Shown: piece by piece, positions 15,751-25,069 of the stretch
How the letters are laid out: each line of letters starts with the position of its first letter
Numbering within the stretch: position 1 is the stretch's first letter
Source of the DNA: Planctomycetota bacterium
Lineage (GTDB): Bacteria; Planctomycetota; Planctomycetia; Planctomycetales; Planctomycetaceae
DNA length: 64,000 nt
Reading direction: 5' to 3'
NCBI GenBank assembly: GCA_018242525.1
Contig: JAFEBS010000056.1
Location: forward strand, 65,202 to 129,201
Translations under genes and position numbers: made by a program
Notes under the pieces: generated by a model
The model's input: only the letters and a program-made list of their open reading frames with translations
What the model was told of the DNA's origin: nothing
Databases searched by the model: none

Positions 15751-15999
15751 GCCATAAAAATTGAAAACACACGGCTTTGTCAAAGCGTCAAAACCGTGGT
15801 ACCCCAGAAACCACGAGGTTTTCTGGAGTTCCAATAAAAGACTGCCCGCGGGAAACGGGCGGACCGCTGGAAAACTGACCGCCCGATTGGTATCACTTGC
15901 ACCGTCCAGCGGCGTGAGAACCGGTCACGCGACCGGACTCCCCTCCTCGGCGGAGGGCGAGGGCCGTCCAGTTCAAGAATCTGTGAAGAGGATTACACC

Positions 16000-16500
<501 letters not shown>

Positions 16501-16590
16501 CCCGAAGGGCGATGCAGAGCAGGCAGGCGCTGAATCCGTCGCGCGTGCCGTTGACTCATGTGTCGCCTGGCGGACGGTTTGAATGACAGA

Positions 16591-16625
16591 CCCACGGGGA
16601 ATCGATCCCGTGGGTTTGTTTTTAG
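16591..16625 (+). terminator. Intrinsic terminator between fae and mtdB
   Basis: The stem CCCACGGG / CCCGTGGG encloses an 8-base loop (GAATCGAT) and is followed by TTTGTTTTT, a canonical Rho-independent terminator. It starts about 90 bases after the fae stop and ends 17 bases before the mtdB ATG. Readthrough or an internal promoter is needed for mtdB. Confidence 0.85.
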
Positions 16626-16641
16626 GTTCTTCGGGGACATC

Positions 16642-17514
16642 ATGAAAAACATCCTCATTCAGCTCGACACGGACTCCCAACCCAGCACGTTTGACCGCGT
16701 GGTCGCGGTCGATGCCGGTGCCGACCACATTTTCAGTTATGGCGGCGTGACGGCCGACAACGTGGAACCGCTGGTTCACGGCGCGATTTTCACGCGCAAC
16801 CCGTCGGACCTCACGCACACCGCGATCTTTGTCGGCGGCAGTCATGTCCCGACGGGCGAAGCGGTTTACGAACGGGTCAAGAAAACGCTGTTCGGTCCAT
16901 TCTCAGTCTCGGTGATGATGGACGCCAACGGATCCAATACGACCGCCGCGGCCACTGTGTTGTGTGCGATGAAGCACCTGGACTTGTCGCAAACATCTGC
17001 GCTGGTCCTCGCCGGGACTGGTCCCGTCGGGTATCGAGTCGCTCAACTGCTCTTGAGCCAGGGCGCCACCGTGTCGCTCGCCTCCCGTTCGCTGGATCGA
17101 TCGCGCGAGGCCTGTCAGCGTCTGGCGATGCTCTATCCCGGCGCCAAGCTGACTGCGTGTGAATCCGCGACCGCCGCCGGCCTGAAGTCTGCGACCGACG
17201 GGATTCAACTGCTGGTGGCCGCCGGAGCTGCCGGGGTTTCCCTGATCGACGCGGACCAGTGGCGATCCATTGCGACGCTGAAGCTGGCGATCGACCTGAA
17301 CGCCGTGGCACCGGCTGGCATTCCGGGTGTCGAAGTCATGGACAAGGCGAAGGAACGCGGCGATATCCTGACATACGGCGCCATCGGCGTCGGTGGCACC
17401 AAGATGAAGATCCATCACGCGGCCGTCCGGCGACTGTTCGAGGGGAACGACCGGCGGTTCGACACGTCCGCCATCTTCGAGCTGGGACGACACCTGTTGA
17501 TGCCGAACGTGTGA
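16642..17514 (+). CDS. mtdB: NAD(P)-dependent methylene-tetrahydromethanopterin dehydrogenase
   Basis: The ATG at 16642 gives MKNILIQLDTDSQPSTFDRV and a 290-residue protein of the MtdA/MtdB type. Diagnostic segments are AGADHIFSYGGV, the substrate-site region VSVMMDANGSNTTAAATVLC, the dinucleotide fold LVLAGTGPVGYRVAQLLL and the C-terminal GAIGVGGTKMKIHHAAV. It oxidises methylene-H4MPT to methenyl-H4MPT with NAD(P)+, directly downstream of Fae in the formaldehyde oxidation pathway. The remaining steps (Mch, Fhc/Ftr) are not in this window. The ribosome binding site is weak, and the start lies just after a terminator. MtdB rather than MtdC is inferred from the neighbouring fae and is not proven. 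Confidence 0.92.
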   Translation: MKNILIQLDTDSQPSTFDRVVAVDAGADHIFSYGGVTADNVEPLVHGAIFTRNPSDLTHTAIFVGGSHVPTGEAVYERVKKTLFGPFSVSVMMDANGSNTTAAATVLCAMKHLDLSQTSALVLAGTGPVGYRVAQLLLSQGATVSLASRSLDRSREACQRLAMLYPGAKLTACESATAAGLKSATDGIQLLVAAGAAGVSLIDADQWRSIATLKLAIDLNAVAPAGIPGVEVMDKAKERGDILTYGAIGVGGTKMKIHHAAVRRLFEGNDRRFDTSAIFELGRHLLMPNV

Positions 17515-17540
17515 GAAGACACCTGCGCCGAGCAGTCCGT

Positions 17541-17640
17541 GGCACCTGATTTGTGAGCCGCAAGGCGCTAGCCGCGGGTGCATTCTCACTCGTACCCGAA
17601 GAACCCGCGGCTAGCGCCGTGCGGCTCAAAGGCCAGGTGC
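17541..17640. repeat. Palindromic dispersed repeat, family B (both arms)
   Basis: A large imperfect inverted repeat of about 100 bases follows mtdB. The arms are GAGCCGCAAGGCGCTAGCCG and its near-complement CGGCTAGCGCCGTGCGGCTC, with outer GGCACCTG/CAGGTGC arms. A single arm of the same family recurs at 56030-56061. It may end mtdB transcription or be a mobile REP/MITE-like element. Confidence 0.75.
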
Positions 17641-17786
17641 TATTGGGCTCGCATCGGGACGCTCACGCATGACTGACTGTATCCCGATCGTTTTTCGCTC
17701 TGTACAGGGTTTTAGAGCCAAGGGGGCGACGATAGACTGATCACGAAGTCAGGACAGACGATTTCGGCGCCACACGGGAGGGAGCG

Positions 17787-20375
17787 ATGGCAGCGGCCAA
17801 TTCGGTGACACTCAATCAAGCCCAGCGACAGCTTGACAAGGGTCAGTTCAAGCAGGCGTTGAAGGATGCCAAAGTGTGTCATCGGCAGTCGCCGGGCGAC
17901 GCCTCGCGTCAGTTGCTGGAGCAATGCTATCTGGCTCGAGGCGAGGAACTGCAACGGCGCGGGTTGGCCGACGAATGTCGGCATGTCGTCGAAGAGTTGA
18001 TGGCGCTCGGCCCCAGGCTGCCCGAACTGCACGGACGCCTGTCCGAGTTGCTGGTGCGCGCGGGTCTGTACCAGCGGTTCGCGCCGAAACTCGATACAAA
18101 TGCCGACGCTGGCAGCGCCCCATTGTCAATGCCGCCGGGCTTGCTGGCTGATGTGGCGATACTGACCGAGAACGGATCGAGTTGTCCTGCCGAACTGCGT
18201 GACGGCGCGACGTCCATCCGCGCGGCCCTGGAGGCTCTGGAGACCGGCGAGGCCGAGGCCGCGCTGTCCGCTCTGGATGTCATTCCCCGCAGTTCGCCAT
18301 TTGCCGACTGGAAACTGTTTGTGCGCGGACTGTCCGCCTATTACCGGCATGACACCGCCGCGATGAAGGCCAACTGGGATCGACTGGATCCGCAGCGAAA
18401 GGCTGCGCGGATTGCCACCCGGTTGCGAGTCGTCGCTGACGTCGCTGACGGGCAGGCCGTCGATGGAGCGAGTGCAACCCTGGGACTCGTCGAGCGAGCG
18501 GTCTTTGAAGGCGAGGCGTTGTCACCATTCGATCGATTGCGTGGAATGTTGAACGGCGGTGATCGGCGGCGGATCGTCGATACTTTGAAATCCTGCGTCA
18601 CCGTTTTGGGAAATCGTCACCGCGGGTTGTCCGATCGACTGATCGAACTCGTCGCGATGCGCGCGATTCGCGAGGGAGATCAGCAGTTCCTCGATCAACT
18701 GACGCGCGCGGTTCAGGCACCTGCCAGGGACCCGAACTGGAACCGGGTTCGCGCCTTGTTCAACGAACATTTCGATGAGGGGTGTGACGAGGATGTTGAT
18801 CTGTACTGGCGGAAGTATGAGCAGGATCTGATCGGGATGCCCGACTGGCGCGAGGACGACCGGCGTCTGGCACGCACCCTGGTCTGGTTGCGTCTCGGAG
18901 AAATGCATGCGAGTTGGGCGTCGCCGAAGGACTCCTACCCGGAAGAGTTCGAGGACGATGAAGACGATGGGGAACCGGACCATCAGGAGGCGGCTGATCG
19001 GGCACATTTCTGTTTTGAGCGGGCACGAGAACTGGCTCCGGAGATCCTGCAAGTCTGGCAAGCCCCGATCAACGCTTGTGCCCACTGGGAATCCGCCGAA
19101 CGGAAACTGGCCCTGCATCAGCAATTACTTGACCGGTTTCCCGAACAGTTCGACTCGTTGCTCTTCATGGCTGAGCACTACGTTCGATGTGATCAATCGG
19201 TCGAGGCGATTTCGTTTCTTGAACGAGCCCGGCGATTGAAACCATTGGATGAAGCATTGCGGATCCGGTTGTGGGTGGCGAGGCTGAACGCGGCGCGTGA
19301 GGCGGCGCTCGCCAGGAAGTGGGCGGAGGGGCGCGAGCATTTTGCGGAAGCGTTACCGTTCGACCCATCGGGGGAGTTACGCTGGAGTTGGCTTGCCAAA
19401 CGCTCGATCTTCGAGCGGAAAGCAGGCGATCTCGACGCAGCCGAGCAGTTCGATCGTGAAGCCGGGGCTGCCGCTGGCGAACCAACAGCCGCACTGTTGA
19501 TGATGGCCATCGAGGCGCATCGCTACAAGCTGCCGAAGGCCGACGTGCGGAGCATCGAAACCGACTGGGAAAAGCGACTGGCGAAAAAGTGCAACAGTCG
19601 GACTGCTGGATTGATGGCCCAGACAATGGCCGAGTATCTCGAACATTCCATCGACTACACCAATCGGAAAACCCACGTCGAACAGGTGACCAGGTATCTG
19701 AACCGGGCCAGTCGCGTGAAGTACGGCCGCCAGGAGTTGCGGTGCGTCTGTCAGTTTTTCGCAGCGATCGTGCTTGGGTGCGGCGGGATTGAGAATTCGG
19801 ATTTGCAGTCTCGGAGTGAGCAATTACGTCTCGCGGCCGGTCGTGGGTTGAAGCAATTTCCCGACGATCCGTACTTCACACTCTTCAGTGCCCAAGCTGC
19901 AATCTTCAGTCCCCGACATTACATGAGGTCAACGAATCAGGCGCGCGACTGGCTCCGTCAGACGCTGGAACTGGCGGAACGGCATCCGGATCTCGCGGAC
20001 GAGTGGGTCGTGTCCGAAGCGCAAGTTCAGTTGTCGAGCCTCGAGGATCTTGAACACCAGAAGGAATTGTCGGGCGGACCATTCGGCGGCGCGCCGTTCT
20101 TCGATTTCCCGGGCTTTGATGAAGACGATGAGGAACAGGACGATGGCATCCCGACCGTCGGCTCGCCCTTCAGATTCGGAAATCTGGAAATGGGAATGTT
20201 CAAGAACATGTTCGGGGCCTCAAAGAAGTCTGCGGAAGCTGAGCCCCCGCCCATGTTTGGTGAAATGATCGATGAATTGTGCAGGACATCAGGACTGTCC
20301 CGCGAGGAATTGCTGGACACTTTGCTGAATTCCCTGTCAGGCGGCAATTCAAAATCGAAGCCAAAAAAGCGATGA
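17787..20375 (+). CDS. Large TPR-like repeat protein heading the chaperone operon
   Basis: The 862-residue cytoplasmic protein begins MAAANSVTLNQAQRQLDKGQ after a strong GGGAGGGAG ribosome binding site. Helical repeats run through most of it; examples are GQFKQALKDAKVCHRQSPGD, GLADECRHVVEELMALGPRL, FPEQFDSLLFMAEHYVRCD and SVEAISFLERARRLKPLDEA, with TPR spacing. An acidic region (EEFEDDEDDGEPDH) lies near 390 and another (FDEDDEEQDDG) near 775. A C-terminal tail contains MFGEMIDELCRTSGLSREELLDTLL. It lies upstream of J-domain-like, GrpE-like and Hsp70 genes on the same strand, about 110 bases from the first. A role as adaptor or client scaffold for this Hsp70 system is inference. Confidence 0.8.
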   Translation: MAAANSVTLNQAQRQLDKGQFKQALKDAKVCHRQSPGDASRQLLEQCYLARGEELQRRGLADECRHVVEELMALGPRLPELHGRLSELLVRAGLYQRFAPKLDTNADAGSAPLSMPPGLLADVAILTENGSSCPAELRDGATSIRAALEALETGEAEAALSALDVIPRSSPFADWKLFVRGLSAYYRHDTAAMKANWDRLDPQRKAARIATRLRVVADVADGQAVDGASATLGLVERAVFEGEALSPFDRLRGMLNGGDRRRIVDTLKSCVTVLGNRHRGLSDRLIELVAMRAIREGDQQFLDQLTRAVQAPARDPNWNRVRALFNEHFDEGCDEDVDLYWRKYEQDLIGMPDWREDDRRLARTLVWLRLGEMHASWASPKDSYPEEFEDDEDDGEPDHQEAADRAHFCFERARELAPEILQVWQAPINACAHWESAERKLALHQQLLDRFPEQFDSLLFMAEHYVRCDQSVEAISFLERARRLKPLDEALRIRLWVARLNAAREAALARKWAEGREHFAEALPFDPSGELRWSWLAKRSIFERKAGDLDAAEQFDREAGAAAGEPTAALLMMAIEAHRYKLPKADVRSIETDWEKRLAKKCNSRTAGLMAQTMAEYLEHSIDYTNRKTHVEQVTRYLNRASRVKYGRQELRCVCQFFAAIVLGCGGIENSDLQSRSEQLRLAAGRGLKQFPDDPYFTLFSAQAAIFSPRHYMRSTNQARDWLRQTLELAERHPDLADEWVVSEAQVQLSSLEDLEHQKELSGGPFGGAPFFDFPGFDEDDEEQDDGIPTVGSPFRFGNLEMGMFKNMFGASKKSAEAEPPPMFGEMIDELCRTSGLSREELLDTLLNSLSGGNSKSKPKKR

Positions 20376-20487
20376 GCCTTTGGATGCGCGTCACTTTGAT
20401 TTCGTTCGTCGTTCCTGACGGGTTCATGTTGGATTTGAAATCTCAGTCTTCCCAACGGTGTTTCCCTGAACCCAGAAAGTCATCCCA

Positions 20488-20784
20488 GTGCAAGACGATC
20501 CCCATGAAGTGCTCGGCCTGACCGCCAATGCGGACGAGGCGACGATTCGACAGACATATCTGGACCTTGTCCGGAAGTTTCCGCCTGATCGCGAGCCGGA
20601 ACAGTTCGCGCGAGTCAAGGCCGCGTACGACGCCCTCCGCGATCCGCTTGTCCGCCTCGAAAGTACTTTATTCGACATCCGCGGCACCGACACGCTGGAC
20701 GCCATCCGCACCGCGGCGATTCAACAGTTGCGCGACGCGCGCATCCCGACCAGGAAACTCCTTTCACTGGCCGACGCCCCATGA
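20488..20784 (+). CDS. Short J-domain-like protein with degenerate HPD motif
   Basis: The 98-residue protein reads MQDDPHEVLGLTANADEATI, then RQTYLDLVRKFPPDREPEQF and KAAYDALRDPLVRLES, matching the helix I-II-loop-helix III pattern of DnaJ J-domains. The invariant HPD tripeptide that triggers Hsp70 ATP hydrolysis is replaced by PPD (residues 32-34). There is no Gly/Phe region, zinc finger or client-binding domain. The stop overlaps the ATG of the GrpE-like gene (ATGA at 20781-20784), so both are co-translated. It may work with the dedicated Hsp70 downstream through a changed interface, or as a regulator without stimulating activity. Confidence 0.82.
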   Translation: MQDDPHEVLGLTANADEATIRQTYLDLVRKFPPDREPEQFARVKAAYDALRDPLVRLESTLFDIRGTDTLDAIRTAAIQQLRDARIPTRKLLSLADAP

Positions 20785-22019
20785 CGACCGATGCCGAACT
20801 GTCTCTCAACGCCGAACAACCCGCCGAATTCGACGCGGCGGCCTGCCGTGCGCAGGAGCAAGATCCCGACACTCTGCCGAACAGCGATGTGCCGCCCGTT
20901 TCCAACGTGCTCATTCCCGAAGAAAACAGTCACTCGGGAATCGCGCCTCTCGAATCTCAACAGGTTGATCATGCCTGTGACACGACAGGCAGCCAACGGG
21001 TAATCCCGGGGGTTGCCGATGGTGAAATGTCGGATGCCATACCGCCCGACTTCGCACTGCCCGTCGCAACGCAACCCGATATCGCACCCGAATGCCAGGC
21101 CGGTTTCGCGTGCGATCCCAATACAGAGGTCTCAAACACAGAAATGTTTGAACCTTCCGACGAGGAACTGCCCGACAATGAAGAGTTGCCGAACGAGGAG
21201 ATATCTGACGACGAAGAACTGCCTGACGAAGACGAGTTGCTGATCGAACGAATGCGTGACTGGCTGATGGAAGTGCGCGCGGACGCTCCAGCGGCCGAGT
21301 GGCCCGTCTCGGACGACGCTGACGGGGAACTCGATGCGCCCGGTCCCGGTCTGCTGCGGTTGGTCGAAGAGTTCACCGCCCTGCGTCACGATGTGAAGTT
21401 GCAGGCCAAGAGCGCTCGCGGTGTGCAGGATCAGGCGGAGGGAATGCTGTCCGGTCTGGCGCGTGCCATCGAGCAGTTTCAGTCTGTATTGCCGCGCGAA
21501 CAGCAGGCGGCACGAGCGGCCGTGCGTTCAATGCTTGAAGCACTCGTCGAACTGGACGTCGCGTTTGACCGCGGTCGTCTCGCCACGGAAGCGGCCCGCC
21601 GCCGCTGGCTCGACGCCGGTGCGAATCTCTGGCGTGAGACCGTTGCCGCCGAGCTGCAATCCCTTTCCTGGTGGCGGCGACTTTGTCTGGGCACCCTGAA
21701 GGAACGGCTGCCGCGGGCGATGCACGAGCAAGCCGAGCGGGCCTGTACCGCGACATTTGATGCCCAGCTTGACGGCTATCGACTCGTCCAGAACCGGTTG
21801 CGACGCCTCCTCGCCCAGAACGATGTCGAACGTTTGGAAACTGTCGGCCGACTCGCCGACCCGAATCGCATGACGATCGTCGAAGTCACCGATCAACACG
21901 ATGTCCCGGAGGGGACCGTGCTCGATGAACTGCGGCCTGGCTACAACTGGCGCGGCGAAGTCCTTCGGTTCGCCGAAGTACGGGTTGCCCGGGGAGGAGA
22001 GGGTCATGATAAGGGTTGA
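20781..22019 (+). CDS. GrpE-like nucleotide exchange factor with long acidic N-terminus
   Basis: The 412-residue product has a low-complexity, acidic N-terminal half (ELPDNEELPNEEISDDEELP near 135-155), then a long coiled-coil region (RLVEEFTALRHDVKLQAKSA, MLSGLARAIEQFQSVLPRE). A C-terminal beta-wing follows: NDVERLETVGRLADPNRMTI, VTDQHDVPEGTVLDELRPGY and NWRGEVLRFAEVRVARG. This resembles GrpE (VG...HPPGTVxEELQxGYxxxGRLLRPAxVxV). GrpE releases ADP from Hsp70. The protein is about twice normal GrpE length. It overlaps the J-domain-like gene upstream and the mini-ORF downstream, so the three subunits of one Hsp70 machine are coupled. Confidence 0.8.
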   Translation: MTTDAELSLNAEQPAEFDAAACRAQEQDPDTLPNSDVPPVSNVLIPEENSHSGIAPLESQQVDHACDTTGSQRVIPGVADGEMSDAIPPDFALPVATQPDIAPECQAGFACDPNTEVSNTEMFEPSDEELPDNEELPNEEISDDEELPDEDELLIERMRDWLMEVRADAPAAEWPVSDDADGELDAPGPGLLRLVEEFTALRHDVKLQAKSARGVQDQAEGMLSGLARAIEQFQSVLPREQQAARAAVRSMLEALVELDVAFDRGRLATEAARRRWLDAGANLWRETVAAELQSLSWWRRLCLGTLKERLPRAMHEQAERACTATFDAQLDGYRLVQNRLRRLLAQNDVERLETVGRLADPNRMTIVEVTDQHDVPEGTVLDELRPGYNWRGEVLRFAEVRVARGGEGHDKG

Positions 22020-22092
22020 GATTCACGGTCCATTCCCTGTTGACTACGATCCGCTGAAAGACGACCACCCAACGAAAGGACTCGCGAAATGA
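22006..22092 (+). CDS. 28-residue ORF coupled at both ends in the chaperone operon
   Basis: The ATG at 22006 follows an excellent GGGGAGGAGAGGG ribosome binding site inside the end of the GrpE-like gene. The 28-codon frame encodes MIRVEIHGPFPVDYDPLKDD then HPTKGLAK. Its stop overlaps the Hsp70 start as ATGA (22089-22092), and its start overlaps the GrpE-like stop region. It could encode a small protein or act as a leader that couples Hsp70 translation to GrpE-like translation. No family is recognised. Confidence 0.5.
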   Translation: MIRVEIHGPFPVDYDPLKDDHPTKGLAK

Positions 22093-23876
22093 CCGCTGCG
22101 ACTGGTGAAATGAATCTGATTCTGGGCATCGATCTTGGTACGACGAACAGCGTGGTGGCGATCGTCGAAGGCGGCAAACTCAAGGTGCTCGAAGAATCTG
22201 GCACCGCGATTCTGCCGTCGGTGGTGGGACTGGACGAACGCGGCGAATTGCTCGTTGGTGCGCCGGCTCGCAATCAGTACGTCCTGTTCCCCGACCGCAC
22301 GATCAAGTCCATCAAACGCAAGATGGGCGAAGATGTGACGGTCACAATGGGCACCAACCAATACTCGCCGCAGGAGGTCTCGGCGATCATCCTGCGGACA
22401 CTCAAGGAGCGAGCCGAACGGCATCTGGGGTTCCCCGTTCGCCGGGCTGTCATCACGGTTCCGGCATTCTTCAATGAACTGCAGCGTGACGCCACGCGTG
22501 CGGCAGGAGAACTGGCCGGACTGGAAGTCGTCCGCATTATCAACGAGCCAACGGCGGCGGCCCTGACATATCAGCCTCATCCGACCGATCCGGAAACCCT
22601 GCTGGTCTACGACCTCGGTGGCGGCACGTTCGACGTTTCGATTGTCCGCATAGAGCGGGGCGTGGTGGAAGTGCTGGCCAGCCACGGTGACACGCAACTT
22701 GGCGGTGACGACTTTGACCAACTGCTGCTCAATCATCTGTGCGATGGCTTCCAGCGCGAACATGGCATCGACCTGCGACAATCGCCGGCCGCCCGTTCAC
22801 GCCTGCTGCACGCGGCCGAAGATGCCAAGATCCGCCTGTCGGATGAGGCGGTCGTTTCGGTGGAAGAAGAGTTTATCAGCGAGAAGGATGGTGCGCCGCT
22901 GCATTTGCAGGTTGAGATCCACCGTGGTGAGTACGAATCGCTGATCGGGCGGCTCGTCACCAAGACACTCAAGCACGTCGATGCCGCGCTGGCCGATGCC
23001 AGGTTGAACGCGACCGATGTCAGCAAGGTGTTGCTCGTGGGTGGTTCAACCCGCACGCCGCTGGTGCAGATGGTGCTGGCCGACCGGCTCGGGCAGCCCG
23101 TAAATTCTGACCTGCATCCCGATCTGTCGGTCGCGATGGGAGCCGCCGTGCAGGGAGCCTTGATTGCCGGCGTCGATGTCGGTCCGGTGCTCGTCGATAT
23201 CACGCCGCATACGCTCGGCATCGAGGTCTATGGGCGAGTCAATGACAGCCTGACGACCCATTGTTTCTCACGCGTCATCCACCGCAACACGCCCCTGCCT
23301 GCCAATCGGAGCGAATTGTACGCCACTTGCGCGGATGGTCAGGAAGCGGCCCACCTGGGGATCTTTCAGGGAGAGCAGAACGACACGCGATACAACCGGA
23401 AGATTGGTGAATTGCGTCTCGAAGGCCTGGCCGATGCTGATGCAGGCAATGAAATCCTGGTCCGCTTCGCGCTGGATCTGGACGGAATGCTGAAGATCTC
23501 GGCCACGGAACGCGCGACGGGCCTTGAACGCCAACTGACCATCGAAAACGCCGTGCAGCGCGGCCGACGCGATGCCAAGTCACGCGCGGACCAGACCGCC
23601 GCGGCGGAAACGTCATTGCGCGACGACCTGGAGTCGAACGAAGCGTCTGCCGTCGTCGAGGTCCAGTCGCCCGAAGTGGCGGCTGCGGTTCAACGAGGTC
23701 GAAAGCTGATTTCCAACGGCCAGAATGTCCTCGCCGCCGCCAATCCCGAAGACGCCGAGGAACTGCGCGACCTGATCGAACGCCTCGAAACGGCCATCGC
23801 CGCCTGTGACATCCCCAGTATCGACGACGCCAGCGCGTCTCTGGAAGACCTCGTGTTTTACTTGCAGGACGCGTAG
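22089..23876 (+). CDS. Hsp70 (DnaK-type) chaperone, operon-specific paralogue
   Basis: The 595-residue protein carries Hsp70 signatures: LGIDLGTTNSVVAIVEGGKL, VITVPAFFNELQRDATR, the NEPTAAALTY loop, VYDLGGGTFDVSI, GGDDFDQLL, LVGGSTRTPLVQMVL and the linker VLVDITPHTLGIEV. The substrate-binding beta domain follows (FSRVIHRNTPLPANRSE, GEQNDTRYNRKIGELRLEGL), then a helical lid that ends in a run of short helices (EELRDLIERLETAIAACDIP). It is shorter than housekeeping DnaK (about 640 residues). An in-frame ATG at codon 8 gives MNLILGIDLGTT and is an equally good start. Its dedicated J-like and GrpE-like partners precede it, so this is probably not the housekeeping dnaK. Confidence 0.95.
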   Translation: MTAATGEMNLILGIDLGTTNSVVAIVEGGKLKVLEESGTAILPSVVGLDERGELLVGAPARNQYVLFPDRTIKSIKRKMGEDVTVTMGTNQYSPQEVSAIILRTLKERAERHLGFPVRRAVITVPAFFNELQRDATRAAGELAGLEVVRIINEPTAAALTYQPHPTDPETLLVYDLGGGTFDVSIVRIERGVVEVLASHGDTQLGGDDFDQLLLNHLCDGFQREHGIDLRQSPAARSRLLHAAEDAKIRLSDEAVVSVEEEFISEKDGAPLHLQVEIHRGEYESLIGRLVTKTLKHVDAALADARLNATDVSKVLLVGGSTRTPLVQMVLADRLGQPVNSDLHPDLSVAMGAAVQGALIAGVDVGPVLVDITPHTLGIEVYGRVNDSLTTHCFSRVIHRNTPLPANRSELYATCADGQEAAHLGIFQGEQNDTRYNRKIGELRLEGLADADAGNEILVRFALDLDGMLKISATERATGLERQLTIENAVQRGRRDAKSRADQTAAAETSLRDDLESNEASAVVEVQSPEVAAAVQRGRKLISNGQNVLAAANPEDAEELRDLIERLETAIAACDIPSIDDASASLEDLVFYLQDA

Positions 23877-23927
23877 TTGTCTCCCAGCGCGCCAGTGTGG
23901 GATCCGTCGATCCGTGTCCAACTTGCT

Positions 23928-23957
23928 TATCCCTCGCTCGCGCGTCGGGCTGGTGTT
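23928..23957. repeat. Dispersed repeat family A (single arm)
   Basis: The sequence CCCTCGCTCGCGCGTCGGGC in the gap between the Hsp70 gene and the zinc-ribbon gene matches arms at 29284-29365, 33803-33884 and 50177-50206. It is a short intergenic dispersed repeat; only one arm is clear here. Confidence 0.7.
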
Positions 23958-24018
23958 TAGAGGCTTTCGCGATTCCGTTCCAACATTCTGCAACACGATT
24001 TAGAAAGCAACCTCTTCT

Positions 24019-24321
24019 GTGCCACTCTCCTCACGCTGTCGTTGCCCTGCCTGTGGGGCGGCTCAAGATTGGTCCGATGAGTGCCGACGCTGTCGAGCCG
24101 ACTTGAGCCTTCTGCATGCGTTTGCTGGGGCCTGTGAAACGGCCAGATCCCGCGCGTTGACGTTTCTTGCGCAGGGACAGGCCGCGACCGCATTGCGTTT
24201 CGCACAACGCACATACGCACTGTGCCCTGAAGAAGCGTCACTTCGATTGCTCGCCGTCTGTTATCTGGCCAACGGTGACCCGTCCTCCGCGGCCCGCCTG
24301 GCTCGTTCCGTTGATCGATGA
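24019..24321 (+). CDS. Small zinc-ribbon plus TPR-like protein
   Basis: The 100-residue product starts MPLSSRCRCPACGAAQDWSD. Cysteine pairs CPAC and CRRC are 12-13 residues apart and form a probable zinc ribbon. The rest is helical with alanine-rich TPR-like repeats (ALTFLAQGQAATALRFAQRT, LRLLAVCYLANGDPSSAARL). It lies 140 bases after the Hsp70 gene on the same strand and may be its last operon member. A role as a small adaptor is a guess. The protein-like composition and clear cysteine spacing support a real gene. Confidence 0.6.
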   Translation: MPLSSRCRCPACGAAQDWSDECRRCRADLSLLHAFAGACETARSRALTFLAQGQAATALRFAQRTYALCPEEASLRLLAVCYLANGDPSSAARLARSVDR

Positions 24322-24364
24322 GTGCCGACAAAAAGTGGCCGATCGATCGTACCACCACACTGCG

Positions 24365-25057
24365 CTACCCAATGCTGACCGACTCCCCGTTGTTACCAGG
24401 TCCCAGGTTGAGCAGGAACGGGACGGCGACGCGGCTCCAGCGTTCCGGGGTGGGGTAGCGGCTGGCACCATCGGGCCAGCAGGTTTGCAGCATTTCGGTA
24501 TTGATGATGCCGGGATTCAGCGGGACCGCTGCCATGCCGCGGGGCAGTTCCTGGGCCAGCGCCTGTGTCAGGCCTTCGATCGCGTATTTGGTTGCACAGT
24601 ACGGGGCCACTTCCGGCGATGTGCTGCGGCCCCAACCGGAGCTGAAATTCACGATGACTCCGCGCTGGCGCTCGACCATGGCCGGGACAAAATGCCGGAT
24701 CACGTTCGCGGTGCCGACGACATTCACATTCACCAGCGCCTGAAACTCGGCGGCCGGGACTTTCCAGAGTGGTGCCGGGTGATTCATGATGGCTGCGTTG
24801 TTCAGGAGCAGGTCGGGAACGAGGCCTGACGCGATGACCGACTTGGCCCACCAAGCCACCTGTGCATCGTCCGCCACATCGACCACGTCCCAGCGGTGTG
24901 GAGCGCCGTAGACTTTTCGCAGTTCCTGCACCTGCGCCTCGGACCGACCGCAGCCGATCAGGGTGTGGCCCGCTTCAATGAATCGATCGACCATGGCCCG
25001 GCCACAGCCACGCGTGGCGCCGGTGATCAATACCGTGCGACTGGTCCTGGCGGACAT
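24365..25057 (-). CDS. Short-chain dehydrogenase/reductase
   Basis: The 230-residue protein has the SDR coenzyme motif TGATRGCG near residue 13, a DVVDVAD acidic segment, NNAAIMNH, the catalytic Ser in VNFSSGWG and the YCATK catalytic Tyr/Lys pair, followed by NPGIINTEM. It is a classical NAD(P)-dependent oxidoreductase of unknown substrate. It starts 12 bases after the stop of the giant cytochrome protein on the same strand, so the two are likely one transcript. The full-length fold, except for a shorter C-terminus, suggests an active enzyme. Confidence 0.92.
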   Translation of the reverse strand: MSARTSRTVLITGATRGCGRAMVDRFIEAGHTLIGCGRSEAQVQELRKVYGAPHRWDVVDVADDAQVAWWAKSVIASGLVPDLLLNNAAIMNHPAPLWKVPAAEFQALVNVNVVGTANVIRHFVPAMVERQRGVIVNFSSGWGRSTSPEVAPYCATKYAIEGLTQALAQELPRGMAAVPLNPGIINTEMLQTCWPDGASRYPTPERWSRVAVPFLLNLGPGNNGESVSIG

Positions 25058-25069
25058 CTCTGACGATCC

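Noticed and set aside
16501..16641. A riboswitch between fae and mtdB
   Set aside because: The only structure is a simple stem with a T-run, explained as an intrinsic terminator.
17541..17640. CRISPR or attachment site at the palindrome after mtdB
   Set aside because: No regularly spaced repeats and no integrase; it is a single inverted repeat of a dispersed family.
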